This document shows, one piece after another, positions 52,629 through 62,978 of a stretch of 64,000 bases of DNA. Position 1 is the stretch's first letter. Each line of letters starts with the position of its first letter. The DNA lies in assembly GCA_937892735.1 (NCBI GenBank), contig CALBGL010000066.1, forward strand, positions 1 through 64,000, in the 5' to 3' direction. The notes beneath the pieces were generated by a model. That model was not told the DNA's origin. It ran no database searches and saw only the letters and a program-made list of their open reading frames with translations. The DNA is from an uncultured Clostridia bacterium. Lineage in GTDB: Bacteria; Bacillota; Clostridia; Lachnospirales; Bianqueaceae. A program made the position numbers and the translations under genes.

Positions 52629-53600
52629 TTATTCCTTCTCTGACGTATCCTTCGAAGAAACATCCTCCTGCGCGCTGCCCTCATCTTTTTCCTTTCTCTC
52701 TGGAAGTTTTTCCGTTCCCTCATCCGCACGCACAATCTTATAGTCATCTTCTTCTACCACGTCGTGACCGCTTTCATCCACTTTGACATAACGATACTCC
52801 CCTTCCGCGTCGTACTTGGTCTGGTTCATATATCTATCAATAATCGCCTGCCGCTCCGCATCCAGACTGAAGCCCTCCAGCTCCTCTTCCTCCAGTTCCT
52901 CGTCCTCCGAAGGCATATAGTTCTTGAACACCCTTTCCAAAAGCGCCGCTGCAATATACATATATAGTCCTGGAATCACAAACAAGAGCCCCATATTGAT
53001 CATCAGACAGACATATACCGAACCCACAAAAAGCACCGTCAAAACAATCGTTGTCAGCAGATGTTTATTCGCCATCAGAAAACCATACTTGAAAAAGTCC
53101 TTCGTTTTCATTTCGAACCGAGCAATCAACGCAGGCACATACAGACTGATAAAGATAAACTCAATACCTACCAGCCCTTCTAATGGTAAAATAATATACG
53201 TTCCAGAACCAAAACTGGACTGGTTATTGATAATCAACCAGATATTATACAGGATTACGCAGACAAGAATGGTAATAAAAAGACTCAATAGCATGCACTG
53301 CTTATAGTTAGTTTTATACGCATGCCAGAAATCCCTCATCGTATAGGTATCGGTTCCCCGTTGTTTTTTTCCCATAGTATAAACGACCGCGCATGTGGCC
53401 GGCGCCCAATGCAAGAGACATATAAAAATCAAAAGAAGACCTACGATAGGAGGCACCATTCCCAAAATACCGGTTGAAAGTAAAATCATGACTGGCAGGA
53501 TCCCACCCATCAATGCCCATACCGCACTTAAGATGATCATATCAAAAAGTAACGTCCCATATTTGACAAATGGACCATCCATACTGAAAAATCCAGCCAT
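52629..53600 (-). CDS. DUF624 (YesL-like) membrane protein with acidic tail
   Basis: A 323-residue protein with five or six membrane segments in the first 215 residues (for example MIILSAVWALMGGILPVMILL) and the DUF624-type soluble loop YTMRDFWHAYKTNYKQ. A long acidic, probably unstructured cytoplasmic C-terminus follows (about 223-323, rich in Glu and Asp: EDEELEEEELEG). The tail is unusual for the family. The frame starts with a TTG at 53630, but the ATG at 53600 has GGAGG 10 bases ahead. Function of DUF624 proteins is not established. Confidence 0.8.
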   Translation of the reverse strand: MAGFFSMDGPFVKYGTLLFDMIILSAVWALMGGILPVMILLSTGILGMVPPIVGLLLIFICLLHWAPATCAVVYTMGKKQRGTDTYTMRDFWHAYKTNYKQCMLLSLFITILVCVILYNIWLIINNQSSFGSGTYIILPLEGLVGIEFIFISLYVPALIARFEMKTKDFFKYGFLMANKHLLTTIVLTVLFVGSVYVCLMINMGLLFVIPGLYMYIAAALLERVFKNYMPSEDEELEEEELEGFSLDAERQAIIDRYMNQTKYDAEGEYRYVKVDESGHDVVEEDDYKIVRADEGTEKLPERKEKDEGSAQEDVSSKDTSEKE

Positions 53601-53706
53601 ACTATCTATTCCTCCAAAATCAAATTCCAACGCTTCAGATTAATGCCTCAAAACGAATCTGCAACGCCATCTTAACAATTTTTAAGTCTCTTTTAAGACT
53701 ACACTT

Positions 53707-53735
53707 ATTATACCGTATTTCCTATTTTGAAACAA
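53707..53735 (-). promoter_or_regulatory. Promoter of the DUF624-lyxose isomerase genes
   Basis: TTGTTT at 53735-53730 and TATAAT at 53712-53707, 17-base spacing, about 107 bases before the DUF624 start. The leader contains a short TCTTAAAAGAGACTTAAAA element. Confidence 0.7.
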
Positions 53736-53861
53736 CCGTCGTTTGTATCCATTTTGTGAACACTTTGTAAATCTCCATTCTTTTACATATTTTCCTATAA
53801 TATCACATATTCATACCAAACCAAAACGCGAAAATAGGAAACTTTTTCCATAGTCCCCTCA

Positions 53862-54011
53862 TATCATCATTTCAGAGCGTTTCAGGCCGTCAAAACCGCA
53901 AAATCCAGCTTTTCGATGATACTACACATCGCGGAGTATCATCACTTTGGAGCGTTTCAGGCCGCCAAAACCGCAAAATCCAGTTTTTCGATGATACTAC
54001 GCCTCGCGAGG
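53862..54011. repeat. Two tandem 75-bp repeats in an intergenic region
   Basis: Copies at 53862-53936 and 53937-54011 are about 85 percent identical, sharing AGCGTTTCAGGCCG, CAAAACCGCAAAATCCAG and TTTTTCGATGATACTAC-like blocks. The ends form a hairpin, GATGATAC with GTATCATC, in the first copy and a near match with an inner CCTCGCGAGG palindrome in the second. A third partial start is seen at 54012 (GTATCGTG). No reading frame; the flanking 53740-53860 and 54020-54044 hold nothing else I can identify. Confidence 0.8.
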
Positions 54012-54044
54012 TATCGTGTTCGCCGATACAAAACACCCTGTCAT

Positions 54045-54096
54045 AAAAAACCCCCCTTAAGTAGATTTTGGTTATCTGCCTTGTCTACTTAAGGGG
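54045..54096 (-). terminator. Terminator of the gltX operon
   Basis: A 13-base perfect stem (CCCCTTAAGTAGA with TCTACTTAAGGGG) with an 18-base loop, followed by GGTTTTTTATG. It begins 14 bases after the gltX stop and ends the long lepB-to-gltX run. Confidence 0.95.
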
Positions 54097-54110
54097 AATC
54101 ATATCATTCC

Positions 54111-55763
54111 TTAGAAATGCTCTGCCGCCTGTTCCAAACGGCGCAGCACACGTTCTTTTCCTAATAAGCCGCATACCTGCGCCAGATCTGGTGACTGTGC
54201 CCGTCCTGTGATCGCTACTCGAAGTACCATGGAAAGATCCGCCACACTGCCCGCGTAGTCCTCCGGATTCTTTTTATAGTTCTTCATATCGCTGCACAGA
54301 CGATACTTCGGACACATCTCCTTCAGCTTATCAAACCAGGCCGATCCATCATCGGCTGGATCATACACAGACTGATAATCTTCCAGGATCTGACGCAACG
54401 TATTCGTTTCCAGCGATGGCATCTGAGTATAGTCTGGCGCAAACAGCTCATCGAAGAAGAACGACATATATGGCTTCACATCCTGCCACAAGCCAATATC
54501 CTTACGAGGTTTCTTCCCGCCTCTTCCGATGCTGAGAACGGCCTGGGAATACGCGGGATCCCGAGTGAACAGCGCCGCAAACTCCGGATCGTTTTCTTCC
54601 GCCCAGGAGGCCACTTCCTCATACACGTCAGCCGCGCTCATACGGGAAATGACATTCTTGCTGACATCCATAAGCTTATCCATATCGAACAGAGCGCCTG
54701 AACTTCCCATCTTCTTCGTATTGAACGGGAACTTCTGCATGGGCTCTTCCGGATTCGCCATGCGCCACTCCTCATAATTGGAATTCAGCATGGTCATCAG
54801 ATATTCCAATACCGAACTGTTGGGAAATCCAATCTGTCTGTAAAAAGAAAGCGCTAATTCCGGATCCTTACGCTTCGAAAGCTTTCTCTTCGCTCCGGTT
54901 TCCGGATCGATCTTCATGAGCTGCGCCGTATGCAGATATTTAGGTGGTTTCCATCCCATGGCCTGAAACAGCTGTAAATGCATGGGAAGTGACGGCAGCC
55001 ACTCCTCCCCACGGACCACATGTGTCGTTTCCATCAGATGATCGTCAATCACATGAGCAAAATGATATGTGGGAATTCCATCGGATTTCAGAAGCACTAG
55101 ATCCTGATCATTTTCTGTCAGTTCCAATTTTCCTTTTACTAGATCCGTATGGAAGATCTTATGCTCGATACTGCCCGGAGAACGGAAACGGATCACATAA
55201 GGAATCCCCGCCTGGATCTTCTGCTTGATCTTCTCCAAGGTCAGATTCCGACACTTAGCATACTTCCCATAGTATCCGAAATTCTCCTTATTGGCTTCCT
55301 GCTTTGCACGCATTTCACTCAGCTCTTCTTCCGTACAGAAACAGGGATACGCCAATCCTCTCTCCACCAGGGATTTTACAAAAACGTGATAAATCTCCTT
55401 GCGATGACTCTGATAGTACGGTCCATAGTCTCCTGTTTCTCCATCCAGCGTCGCCCCCTCATCGGGCACCAGTCCAAAATTGCGAAATGCCTGGATAATC
55501 AGTTCCACACCATTCTCCACAGAACGCTTCTGATCAGTATCCTCGATGCGCAGATAGAATACGCCGCCGGACTGATGTGCTAAACGCTCATCCACCAGGG
55601 CGCCATATAAGTTTCCCAAATGCATGAAACCCGTCGGACTCGGTGCGATTCGTGTGACCTTGGCTCCTTCCGGCAGTTCCCGCTTAGGATATCTTGCCTC
55701 CACATCCTGCGGCATTTCCTTCACATCTGGAAACAAATATTCCGCCAGTGCCTTTGTATCCAT
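54111..55763 (-). CDS. gltX: Glutamyl-tRNA synthetase
   Basis: Class I synthetase of 550 residues that charges tRNA-Glu, and in most Firmicutes also tRNA-Gln. The HIGH-type motif is PSPTGFMHLGN (about 42-52), and the KMSKS-type loop is KRKLSKRKD (about 305-313). DTDQKRS and GIPTYHFAHVIDDHLM are typical of the catalytic core. The long C-terminal anticodon-binding part diverges from the common 480-490-residue enzyme. The ATG at 55763 follows GGGGAGG. No T-box was seen ahead of it; it lies 14 bases after gpsA. Confidence 0.93.
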   Translation of the reverse strand: MDTKALAEYLFPDVKEMPQDVEARYPKRELPEGAKVTRIAPSPTGFMHLGNLYGALVDERLAHQSGGVFYLRIEDTDQKRSVENGVELIIQAFRNFGLVPDEGATLDGETGDYGPYYQSHRKEIYHVFVKSLVERGLAYPCFCTEEELSEMRAKQEANKENFGYYGKYAKCRNLTLEKIKQKIQAGIPYVIRFRSPGSIEHKIFHTDLVKGKLELTENDQDLVLLKSDGIPTYHFAHVIDDHLMETTHVVRGEEWLPSLPMHLQLFQAMGWKPPKYLHTAQLMKIDPETGAKRKLSKRKDPELALSFYRQIGFPNSSVLEYLMTMLNSNYEEWRMANPEEPMQKFPFNTKKMGSSGALFDMDKLMDVSKNVISRMSAADVYEEVASWAEENDPEFAALFTRDPAYSQAVLSIGRGGKKPRKDIGLWQDVKPYMSFFFDELFAPDYTQMPSLETNTLRQILEDYQSVYDPADDGSAWFDKLKEMCPKYRLCSDMKNYKKNPEDYAGSVADLSMVLRVAITGRAQSPDLAQVCGLLGKERVLRRLEQAAEHF

Positions 55764-55777
55764 TCTGATTCCTCCCC

Positions 55778-56815
55778 TTAGTTTTTCCATTGCATGCCAT
55801 AACGCTGTACCAGAAGATCCGCCGATAACTCTTCTGACTTGCGCTTTCTCTCCATGAGCTCCCCCTTGACCGCCTGTACCGGAAGATTCTCATATAGAAT
55901 CCGATACACACATTCTGTGATGGGCATCTCAACTCCATATCGCTGAATAAATGCCATGGCTGCCTGCGCCGTATACGCACCCTCTACCACCATCTTGACT
56001 TCCTGGATGGCCTCCTCCATGGTCTTACCCTGGCCAATTAAAATCCCGGCTCTGCGGTTTCGGCTATGCATACTGGTACAGGTCACAATCAGGTCTCCGA
56101 CCCCACTGAGCCCATTGAAGGTATGAAAATCCGCGCCCATGGCCATGCCCAGCCGCGCCATCTCTGCGATTCCTCTTGTCATCAGCGCCGCCTTGGTATT
56201 ATCCCCGTAACCCATTCCATCGGAAATCCCACAGGCCAGCGCTATGACATTCTTCAATGCGCCGCCCAGTTCCACGCCGATGAGATCCGGATTGGTATAG
56301 ACTCTGAAATACTCGTTCATAAACAGATTCTGTGTCTGCTCCGCAGCTGCCCTGGAATGCGATGCAGCCACTACGGACGTAGGAATCCTACGGGATACTT
56401 CTTCCGCGTGAGATGGTCCGGAGAGAACCACGACCGGATTCTTCGGACAAATCTCAGAAATCACCTCTGCCAGTGTCTTTAACGTATCCGATTCCAGCCC
56501 TTTGGCCACATTGATGAGCAGCATCGAAGGCTGCAAGTATTCTTGAATGCTCTCCATCGTGGATCGCATATAGCGAGAAGGTGTGGCCAGAACAACCGCT
56601 TCTGCGCCTTGCAGCGCCTCTTCCGCCTGGTTCGTAATCTGAATCGCCTGCGGAATCTTCACTCCCGGCAGAAATGCCTTATGTTCCCGGTCTTTTTGAA
56701 GCACTTCGCATTCCTCGGCCGAATAGGACCACAGTCTCACATCCTGTCCATTTTCACACAATAGAATGGATAATGCCGTGCCCCAGCTGCCGGATCCCAT
56801 CACTGCCACTCTCAT
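55778..56815 (-). CDS. gpsA: Glycerol-3-phosphate dehydrogenase [NAD(P)+]
   Basis: Reduces dihydroxyacetone phosphate to sn-glycerol-3-phosphate, the backbone for phospholipids. The 345 residues start with the Rossmann motif VMGSGSWGTALSILL, then NVAKGLE, LSGPSHAEEVSRRIPTSV, the catalytic lysine in LGGALKNVIALACGI (about 191), and GLSGVGDLIVTCTS. Overlaps the plsY stop by 4 bases and feeds its product to PlsY, a functional pair. Confidence 0.96.
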   Translation of the reverse strand: MRVAVMGSGSWGTALSILLCENGQDVRLWSYSAEECEVLQKDREHKAFLPGVKIPQAIQITNQAEEALQGAEAVVLATPSRYMRSTMESIQEYLQPSMLLINVAKGLESDTLKTLAEVISEICPKNPVVVLSGPSHAEEVSRRIPTSVVAASHSRAAAEQTQNLFMNEYFRVYTNPDLIGVELGGALKNVIALACGISDGMGYGDNTKAALMTRGIAEMARLGMAMGADFHTFNGLSGVGDLIVTCTSMHSRNRRAGILIGQGKTMEEAIQEVKMVVEGAYTAQAAMAFIQRYGVEMPITECVYRILYENLPVQAVKGELMERKRKSEELSADLLVQRYGMQWKN

Positions 56816-57450
56816 TTCTTGTCACCATCCTCCTGATGAATCACAACTTTTTGCCCCATTTTACGTTCTGTACCTGCGAGCAGCCTCTGAATGTTCGCGC
56901 GATGTCTCCAATAGATCATGACCGTAAAGAATAGGGAAAGCAACAAAATCTCAACGCCATGTGGCCCTCCCAAATAGAACACTGCCGTACACAGCGGGAA
57001 AATAGTGACAAACAGCAGCGATGCAATCGACATATACTTCGTCACCGCCAAAGCTAACAGCGCAGGAACTCCTGCAATCAGAAGAATCCGCCAATCCATG
57101 CATGCCATGATACCAATGGTCACCGCAACGCCTTTGCCACCGCGAAATCCCATATAAAACGGGAAATTATGTCCCAGCACAGCACCCACACCGGTAAAAA
57201 GCAACAAGTGTTTCTGATCATATCCAAAGATGAGCGCTGCCACAATCATGGCCGCAATCCCTTTTAGGATATCGCCCGCCATACAGGCAAGCCCGACTCT
57301 CGTCCCTAAGACCCGAATCGCATTCGTCGCTCCCGAGTTCCCGCTGCCATAATCTCTAATATCAATGTGCTTGGTCAGGCGCCCGACGATATAAGCCGTC
57401 TGAATACAGCCAAATGCATATCCCAATACCATACACCATATGCGTTCCAA
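56812..57450 (-). CDS. plsY: Acyl-phosphate:glycerol-3-phosphate acyltransferase
   Basis: Integral membrane enzyme that acylates glycerol-3-phosphate to lysophosphatidate. About five membrane helices with the three catalytic motifs: DYGSGNSGATNAIRVLG (about 33-49), GHNFPFYMGFRGGKGVAV (about 91-108) and the C-terminal IYWRHRANIQRLLAGTE. There is no good ATG at the N-terminus. I choose a TTG at 57450 about 9 bases after GGGGG; an ATG lies at 57432. The frame opens at 57489 inside der. Confidence 0.92.
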   Translation of the reverse strand: MERIWCMVLGYAFGCIQTAYIVGRLTKHIDIRDYGSGNSGATNAIRVLGTRVGLACMAGDILKGIAAMIVAALIFGYDQKHLLLFTGVGAVLGHNFPFYMGFRGGKGVAVTIGIMACMDWRILLIAGVPALLALAVTKYMSIASLLFVTIFPLCTAVFYLGGPHGVEILLLSLFFTVMIYWRHRANIQRLLAGTERKMGQKVVIHQEDGDKK

Positions 57451-57466
57451 CTCCAAATCCCCCCGC

Positions 57467-58798
57467 TTAGAATCTTTCTTCCAATACACCGCGCTCTCGG
57501 ATGATAAACTTCAGCGGAGTTCCTTCAAAGCCGAAGTTCTCCCGCAGCCGGTTCTCAATGTAGCGCGTATATGAGTAGTGCATCAGTTCCTTACTATTGA
57601 CAAATACCACAAATGTAGGGGGCTTGACCCCGACCTGAGTCATATAGTAGATCTTCAGACGTTTTCCCTTATCCGAAGGCGGCTGATTCACAGCCATTGC
57701 CTCATACAACACATCGTTCAAGACTCCTGTAGGAATCCGTTTGCAATGGCTCTCTGCCACCTGATCCACCAATTCAAAGAGTTTCGTCACACGCTGTCCC
57801 GTCTTAGCGGAAATAAAAATCTTCTGGGAATAGGGCATGAAGCTGAGTACCTGGTTGACCTGCTCTATAAATCGGTAGATGGTCTTATCGTCCTTTTCCA
57901 CCGCATCCCACTTATTCACAGCTACAATGGCGGCCTTTCCATTATCATGAGCCAACCCCGCGATCTTCGCGTCCTGCTCCGTAATCCCTTCTTCTGCGTC
58001 GATCATGATGACCGCCACATCGGCTCTCTCCACTGCCGAGACCGCCCGAATCACAGAAAACCGCTCGATATCCTCGTTGACCTTGCTCCTGCGGCGAATC
58101 CCCGCCGTATCAATAAACACGTACTTCTTCCCCTGATATTCCACCAGCGTGTCAATCGCATCCCGCGTGGTTCCCGCAATATCGCTGACAATCACGCGTT
58201 CCTCTCCCAACAGACGATTGATCAGAGAAGATTTTCCTGCATTCGGCTTCCCGATGACGGCCACTTTCAGGATCTCGTCTTCCTCGCCTTCGTTTTCGTC
58301 CCCTTTAGGAAAATACTGAACGACCTCATCCAGCAGGTCTCCGACACCCTTACCCTGTTCCGCAGATAAGGGCATGGGATCTCCCAGTCCCAGTGAATAA
58401 AACTCATAGATCGGGGTCAGATCCGTCATGCTATCCATCTTGTTGACAGCCACCACCACTGGTTTATGACTGCGCCGCAGCATGTTTCCCACTTCCATAT
58501 CCGCATCTGTCAGGCCAGCCTTCGAATCCGTCACAAAAATAATCACATCCGCCGTCTCGATCGCGAGCTCCGCCTGCGCCCGCATGTATTTCAACAAAAC
58601 ATCATCTGTCTTCGGTTCGATCCCCCCCGTATCCACAATCCGGAACGCATAACTTAACCACTCTGCATCCGCGTAGATGCGGTCTCTGGTCACACCCGGC
58701 GTGTCTTTCACAATCGACAAGCGTTTGCCAGCTAGTTTATTAAATAACGTGGATTTTCCCACATTGGGTCTTCCCACCACTGCTACAATCGGTTTCAT
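57467..58798 (-). CDS. der: Double-GTPase ribosome assembly factor Der
   Basis: Essential GTPase with two consecutive G domains and a KH-like C-terminus, acting in 50S assembly. First domain: GRPNVGKST (about 9-17), DTGGI, NKMD. Second domain: [10 protein letters not shown] (about 179-188), [14 protein letters not shown]. The C-terminal part has [28 protein letters not shown]. The start at 58798 follows GAAGGAG; it overlaps the DUF512 gene stop by 4 bases. Confidence 0.97.
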   Translation of the reverse strand: MKPIVAVVGRPNVGKSTLFNKLAGKRLSIVKDTPGVTRDRIYADAEWLSYAFRIVDTGGIEPKTDDVLLKYMRAQAELAIETADVIIFVTDSKAGLTDADMEVGNMLRRSHKPVVVAVNKMDSMTDLTPIYEFYSLGLGDPMPLSAEQGKGVGDLLDEVVQYFPKGDENEGEEDEILKVAVIGKPNAGKSSLINRLLGEERVIVSDIAGTTRDAIDTLVEYQGKKYVFIDTAGIRRRSKVNEDIERFSVIRAVSAVERADVAVIMIDAEEGITEQDAKIAGLAHDNGKAAIVAVNKWDAVEKDDKTIYRFIEQVNQVLSFMPYSQKIFISAKTGQRVTKLFELVDQVAESHCKRIPTGVLNDVLYEAMAVNQPPSDKGKRLKIYYMTQVGVKPPTFVVFVNSKELMHYSYTRYIENRLRENFGFEGTPLKFIIRERGVLEERF

Positions 58799-60120
58799 AT
58801 TAACTCCTTCTTTAAACAACTTACTATCTTATGCACAAAATCCTTTCCAGATGATTTTACTATATCTATGGGCGTCTGTAAAGCTTTTTTCAGATCCTCT
58901 ACGGATACATCATCCAGCAGGATTTCCTCATCCGCCTTCAGAAGATTCTCCGGCAACAGGAGCAGCTTGCCCAGTTCCTTTCCTGTAAGCTGCGCCCGAA
59001 TATCCTGGCCGGTTAAGAGACCCGTTACCGTGATCCGCTCTCCAAAAAAGTCATTACGAATACAATGTACATGCACCTCGCCGCCCTGCATCCTGGCCAG
59101 AATCTGTTCTGTAATCTTTTTGATATACCCATACGCACTGACCGCTGTCACCAGGCTCACCAGACCATATCCTCGGGTTCCCTCCGGAATCTGACAGATC
59201 TCCTCCTGCGCTTCATCCCAAAACAGCCGCATCATGCCCACACCGTTTTCGATCTGGAGGTATCCATCATAGGCTTCCTCTTCCGGCAGTTCTTCCTCCG
59301 CGAGAATATAGAACTCATCGGACAGATGCACAAAATGCAGGCCCGTATTCTGATAGAACTTTTTCCGCCACGGTTCTACCTGCCGGATCAACGCTCTGGC
59401 GTCTTCCTTCGTAAAGGGCTCCAACGGGTACAGTCCTTCCCGATATCGACTGAGCCCCACAGGTACAATCGACAGGCTTTGCATCGCCGGTACATACGGC
59501 TCCAGATCCCGCAGTGTCCGTTCCAATTCCTCTCCATCATTGATCCCTTTACAAAGGACAATCTGCCCATTCAGGACGATACCCGCTTCCGCCAGTCGCC
59601 CTATGTGCCGCATGATCTCGGCTGCTTTTGGGTTTTTCAGCATCTTGACACGCAACTCCGGATTCGTAGTATGGATCGACAGATTGATGGGCGACATATG
59701 ATAGCGGATCGTCCGCTCTATGTCTTCTTCTTTCATATTTGTCATCGTGATATAGTTCCCATTCAGAAAAGAAAGGCGGGAATCATCATCCTTGAAATAG
59801 AGCGTAGGACGCATCCCTTTGGGCATCTGATCAATGAAGCAGAAGATACAGCGATTGTGACAGTGCTGATAGGTACCCATAAAAGGATCCTCAAACACAA
59901 GTCCCAGATCCTCCTTTTCCTCCTTTTCGATCTCCGCTTCCCATACTTCTCCCTGATGGTCCCGTATCTTCAGGGTCAACTCCTCTGCTGTCGTATAAAA
60001 ATAATAATCCAGCACGTCTTTGATCCTGTGTCCGGAAATCTCCAGCAAGACATCTCCTGGTACAATCCCCAGTTCTTCTCCAATACTATGCGCAATGACT
60101 CTCTCGATCTTCTGTTCCAT
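58795..60120 (-). CDS. DUF512 protein with PDZ-like and radical SAM-type cysteine motif
   Basis: A 441-residue protein conserved in Clostridia, usually beside der. The N-terminal 60 residues form a PDZ-like fold ([21 protein letters not shown]). A Cys-x3-Cys-x2-Cys cluster follows in [12 protein letters not shown] (about 87-98), typical of radical S-adenosylmethionine enzymes. The downstream sequence includes [33 protein letters not shown] and the C-terminal DUF512 region. The reaction is unknown. Confidence 0.88.
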   Translation of the reverse strand: MEQKIERVIAHSIGEELGIVPGDVLLEISGHRIKDVLDYYFYTTAEELTLKIRDHQGEVWEAEIEKEEKEDLGLVFEDPFMGTYQHCHNRCIFCFIDQMPKGMRPTLYFKDDDSRLSFLNGNYITMTNMKEEDIERTIRYHMSPINLSIHTTNPELRVKMLKNPKAAEIMRHIGRLAEAGIVLNGQIVLCKGINDGEELERTLRDLEPYVPAMQSLSIVPVGLSRYREGLYPLEPFTKEDARALIRQVEPWRKKFYQNTGLHFVHLSDEFYILAEEELPEEEAYDGYLQIENGVGMMRLFWDEAQEEICQIPEGTRGYGLVSLVTAVSAYGYIKKITEQILARMQGGEVHVHCIRNDFFGERITVTGLLTGQDIRAQLTGKELGKLLLLPENLLKADEEILLDDVSVEDLKKALQTPIDIVKSSGKDFVHKIVSCLKKELI

Positions 60121-60134
60121 AGTCCACCTTCTTC

Positions 60135-60959
60135 CTAGATCAATTCCAAAATGGCCGCCATTCGTCCCGGAGACTTGGTCTTCCGATAAGAATGGAACAC
60201 ATCGCTATGGCAAGCTGTACACAGGTCTGTCACCGTGATATGTTCCGGCAGGACTCCCTCCGAAAGCATCGTTTGACGATTGGCCTCCCAGAGATCCACA
60301 TAGAACTTTCCGCTGGACTTGGCTGGCCGAATCAGTTCGGCCCTGTGGTCTGCAAAGGCTGCTTCAAACTGCTTTTCCACATCCTCTCCCACCTCAAAAC
60401 AGCAGGGACCAATCGAAGGCCCGATCGCCGCCAGCAGGTCTGCTGGATCCGAGCCAAAGTCCTCTTGCATTCTTCGGATCATCTTGGCTCCGATTTTCCC
60501 CACGGTTCCTCTCCATCCTGCATGCGCCAATCCAATCGCTTTGTGGCGAGGATCCAGAAAGAACAAAGGTACACAGTCCGCATGAATCGTCACCAGCCCT
60601 ACCTGGGACCGATCCGTAATCAATCCGTCGATAGCTTCCATCTCCCGAGGAAATACCACGCCCTTTCCCCGATCCAGCACGCCTACTCTCAGAATCTCCG
60701 TTCCATGAACCTGTGCGGATACCACCAGATTCCCCGGAAAGCTTCCAATAGCATACGCGATCTTCTCATAGTTTCTACGTACGTTCTCGGGTACATCTGC
60801 CCCAGAGATTCCTAAGTTCATTCCATAGGGTTCCGGACTCACACCCCCTAACCGGGTTGTGAAACAATGCCTCACCAGTCCTGTCTTTTCAAATGCGGGA
60901 ATCGTGATATAACAAAGCTCCCCTTCTGTCTGTACCGTCAAGTTTTTACTTTCGAGCAT
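60135..60959 (-). CDS. pgeF: Purine nucleosidase / peptidoglycan editing factor PgeF family (YfiH)
   Basis: A 274-residue multicopper-oxidase-like (laccase) domain protein, DUF152 family. Reported activities in the family include purine nucleoside phosphorolysis and adenosine deamination. In enteric bacteria it prevents misincorporation of serine in muropeptides. Metal-site residues are in TIHADCVPLFFLDP (about 153-166), GLAHAGWRGTVGKIG (about 173-187) and PSIGPCCFEVGEDV (about 209-222). It lies between yraN and the DUF512 gene in a housekeeping operon. Confidence 0.9.
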   Translation of the reverse strand: MLESKNLTVQTEGELCYITIPAFEKTGLVRHCFTTRLGGVSPEPYGMNLGISGADVPENVRRNYEKIAYAIGSFPGNLVVSAQVHGTEILRVGVLDRGKGVVFPREMEAIDGLITDRSQVGLVTIHADCVPLFFLDPRHKAIGLAHAGWRGTVGKIGAKMIRRMQEDFGSDPADLLAAIGPSIGPCCFEVGEDVEKQFEAAFADHRAELIRPAKSSGKFYVDLWEANRQTMLSEGVLPEHITVTDLCTACHSDVFHSYRKTKSPGRMAAILELI

Positions 60960-60974
60960 AACCCGCCTCCTCTA

Positions 60975-61328
60975 TTAAAACGCATTCCGCAGCCATCGAA
61001 TGTACAGTTGTTCTCCCTGCTTTAACAATTCAATCACATCGAATCGAATCGGCCTGTCCAGGTCTCCCATCTGCTTGCAATACCACAGCGCGCTGCGCCG
61101 AATCCGCATCTGCTTTCGCACATCCACCGCCTCTCCCGGAAATCCATACACAGTGGACGCACGATACTTCACTTCTCCAAAAACCAGATCCTCTCCATGC
61201 TGATAAATCAGATCCACTTCTCCATACACCGTTCGAAACTGCCTTTCCAGAATCCTGCAGCCCTGGTTTTCCAACCAGCGAGACGCCACAAACTCCATTC
61301 GATTCCCCAGGTCTCGCTGATTTCTCAT
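60975..61328 (-). CDS. YraN / UPF0102 family nuclease-like protein
   Basis: A 117-residue protein of the UPF0102 family, a restriction endonuclease-like fold. It has the putative catalytic pattern [30 protein letters not shown] (Glu, Asp, Glu-x-Lys), and N-terminal [16 protein letters not shown]. Usually found with rnhB, as here. The ATG at 61328 overlaps the rnhB stop (ATGA); the frame to 61370 lies in rnhB. Biochemical role not settled. Confidence 0.9.
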   Translation of the reverse strand: MRNQRDLGNRMEFVASRWLENQGCRILERQFRTVYGEVDLIYQHGEDLVFGEVKYRASTVYGFPGEAVDVRKQMRIRRSALWYCKQMGDLDRPIRFDVIELLKQGEQLYIRWLRNAF

Positions 61329-61978
61329 TCTACAAAATGCCCGATGAAGGTGCGCCGATGCAGTGGACACGGACCATACTGACGCAGCGCCGCAATGTGC
61401 TGTGCCGATCCATACCCCTTATTGGAAGCGAATCCATATTGAGGGTAGATCTCATCCATCTCCCGCATCCACTGATCCCGGGTTTCCTTCGCCACGATAC
61501 TGGCGGCTGCGATGGAAACGCTGGCTCCATCCCCTTTGATAATCGACCGCTGCGGCAGAAGAACCTCCTCCAGATGCACCGCGTCGATTAAAAGCGCTTC
61601 CGCCTGCGGCCGCAACGCCTCCACCGCCAGCTTCATCGCCTGTTTGGTCGCCTGCAGAATATTCACACAATCAATGGTTTCCACATCGACAGTCCCTACT
61701 GCCCAGGCAATCGCCTTTTCTTGGATCTCTTCAAAGAGCGCTGCCCGCCGGAGGGGCGTCAGCTTTTTAGAATCATCGACCCCCGGAATCACCAGCTTTT
61801 CATCCGACGGCAGAATCACAGCGCCCGCCATCACGGGCCCCGCCAGCGGTCCTCTGCCCACTTCATCCACCCCCGCGATCAGTTGATACCCTTCAGCCCG
61901 AAGTGTATTTTCAAACCGACTCATCTCGTGGTACTGCTTGATCTTCTCCTCCAGTGTTTTTCTCGGCACTTCTCTCAT
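61325..61978 (-). CDS. rnhB: Ribonuclease HII
   Basis: Cleaves RNA in RNA-DNA hybrids and removes misincorporated ribonucleotides. The 217 residues include the [12 protein letters not shown] active site (Asp and Glu), [20 protein letters not shown] with the third carboxylate, and [16 protein letters not shown] with the fourth. The ATG at 61978 is too close to its GGAGG; a GTG at 61969 is spaced better, and an ATG at 61924 is also possible. The frame overlaps the rbgA end by up to 68 bases. Confidence 0.93.
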   Translation of the reverse strand: MREVPRKTLEEKIKQYHEMSRFENTLRAEGYQLIAGVDEVGRGPLAGPVMAGAVILPSDEKLVIPGVDDSKKLTPLRRAALFEEIQEKAIAWAVGTVDVETIDCVNILQATKQAMKLAVEALRPQAEALLIDAVHLEEVLLPQRSIIKGDGASVSIAAASIVAKETRDQWMREMDEIYPQYGFASNKGYGSAQHIAALRQYGPCPLHRRTFIGHFVE

Positions 61979-62831
61979 CCTCCGGTACTTCCAGTGTGAT
62001 ACGTCCTATCTTCCCGTTTCGAAACTCGTCCAAAATGACTCTTGCGGTTCGTTCCCAATCAATGTGGCCTCCACTCACACGATGTCCCCGATGAGCTCCG
62101 ATCGACAACAACAACTGTTCATTATTCTCTTGTATCTCTTCTGCTGTAAGTTTATACCGCTCTCGCAGTAACTCTCCATACTCCTCCCGCAGAAGCCCAA
62201 TGAGCAGAACCGCCACCGTATATGCATCCAAATTCTCGGCTTTAATGGAACCGATACAAGCGATTCTTTCTCCAATTTTAGGATCCTCGAATTTAGGCCA
62301 GAGCATCCCCGGCGTATCCAACAGCTCGATCCCGCCCCGCAGACGAATCCATTGTTTGGCCCGTGTGACTCCCGGCTTATTGCCGGTCTTGGCCGCTTCT
62401 TTCCTTCCTATGATTCGATTAATCACCGTGGATTTTCCCACATTGGGAATCCCAGTAATCATCAGGCGCAACGCCCGTTCCTGCCGTCCTTTTGCCGCTT
62501 CCTTCTGAATCTTCTCCTGGCATAATCGTTTAGCCATGGGCCCAATCTGCGCGATCCCCGTTCCATGCAACGCATCCAAAAGGACAACTCCATACCCCTG
62601 CGCCTCATACCATCTCTTCCAAAGCTCTGTCTTCGCAGGATCCGCCAGGTCTGTCTTATTCAACGCCAAAATCCTGGGACGTCTCCTCCATAGTTCATCT
62701 AGATAAGGATTCTTACTACTGTAGGGAATCCGCGCATCCACTACTTCGACTATCGCGTCTACCAAGGCGATATTTTCTTCCATCATCTTCCGAGTTTTGG
62801 CCATATGCCCCGGAAACCACTGTATTTCCAT
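61911..62831 (-). CDS. rbgA: Ribosome biogenesis GTPase RbgA (YlqF)
   Basis: Circularly permuted GTPase required for late 50S assembly in Gram-positive bacteria. The 306 residues show the permuted motif order: G4 [10 protein letters not shown] (about 56-65) comes before G1 [12 protein letters not shown] (about 127-138), then GVTRAKQ, and G3 [13 protein letters not shown]-terminal helical domain binds RNA. The ATG at 62831 has better spacing from AAAGGA than one at 62837. Its context lepB-rbgA-rnhB is the conserved Firmicute order. Confidence 0.95.
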   Translation of the reverse strand: MEIQWFPGHMAKTRKMMEENIALVDAIVEVVDARIPYSSKNPYLDELWRRRPRILALNKTDLADPAKTELWKRWYEAQGYGVVLLDALHGTGIAQIGPMAKRLCQEKIQKEAAKGRQERALRLMITGIPNVGKSTVINRIIGRKEAAKTGNKPGVTRAKQWIRLRGGIELLDTPGMLWPKFEDPKIGERIACIGSIKAENLDAYTVAVLLIGLLREEYGELLRERYKLTAEEIQENNEQLLLSIGAHRGHRVSGGHIDWERTARVILDEFRNGKIGRITLEVPEDERSAEKNTGGEDQAVPRDESV

Positions 62832-62866
62832 TCTCATTTCCTTTCCGATATCACTGACTACATATG

Positions 62867-62901
62867 AAAAGGGGGGTGTTGCAAACGCTGCAACAACCCC
62901 C
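62867..62901 (-). terminator. Terminator after lepB
   Basis: GGGGGTTGTTGCA pairs with TGCAACACCCCCC around a 5-base loop, followed by TTTT. rbgA starts only about 35 bases on, so some read-through is probable. Confidence 0.85.
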
Positions 62902-62978
62902 GCGAATCCTTCTTGCCGGTGCGGAACACACGGTATTTCGGCAAATCAGCGCATCTTGAATCTACGAACTTGGTTCTA

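Noticed and set aside
53640..54110. A T-box ahead of gltX or another gene here
   Set aside because: This stretch lies downstream of gltX, and no GGTGG-ACCGCG-type T-box sequence is present. The strong hairpin at 54045-54096 is an ordinary terminator.
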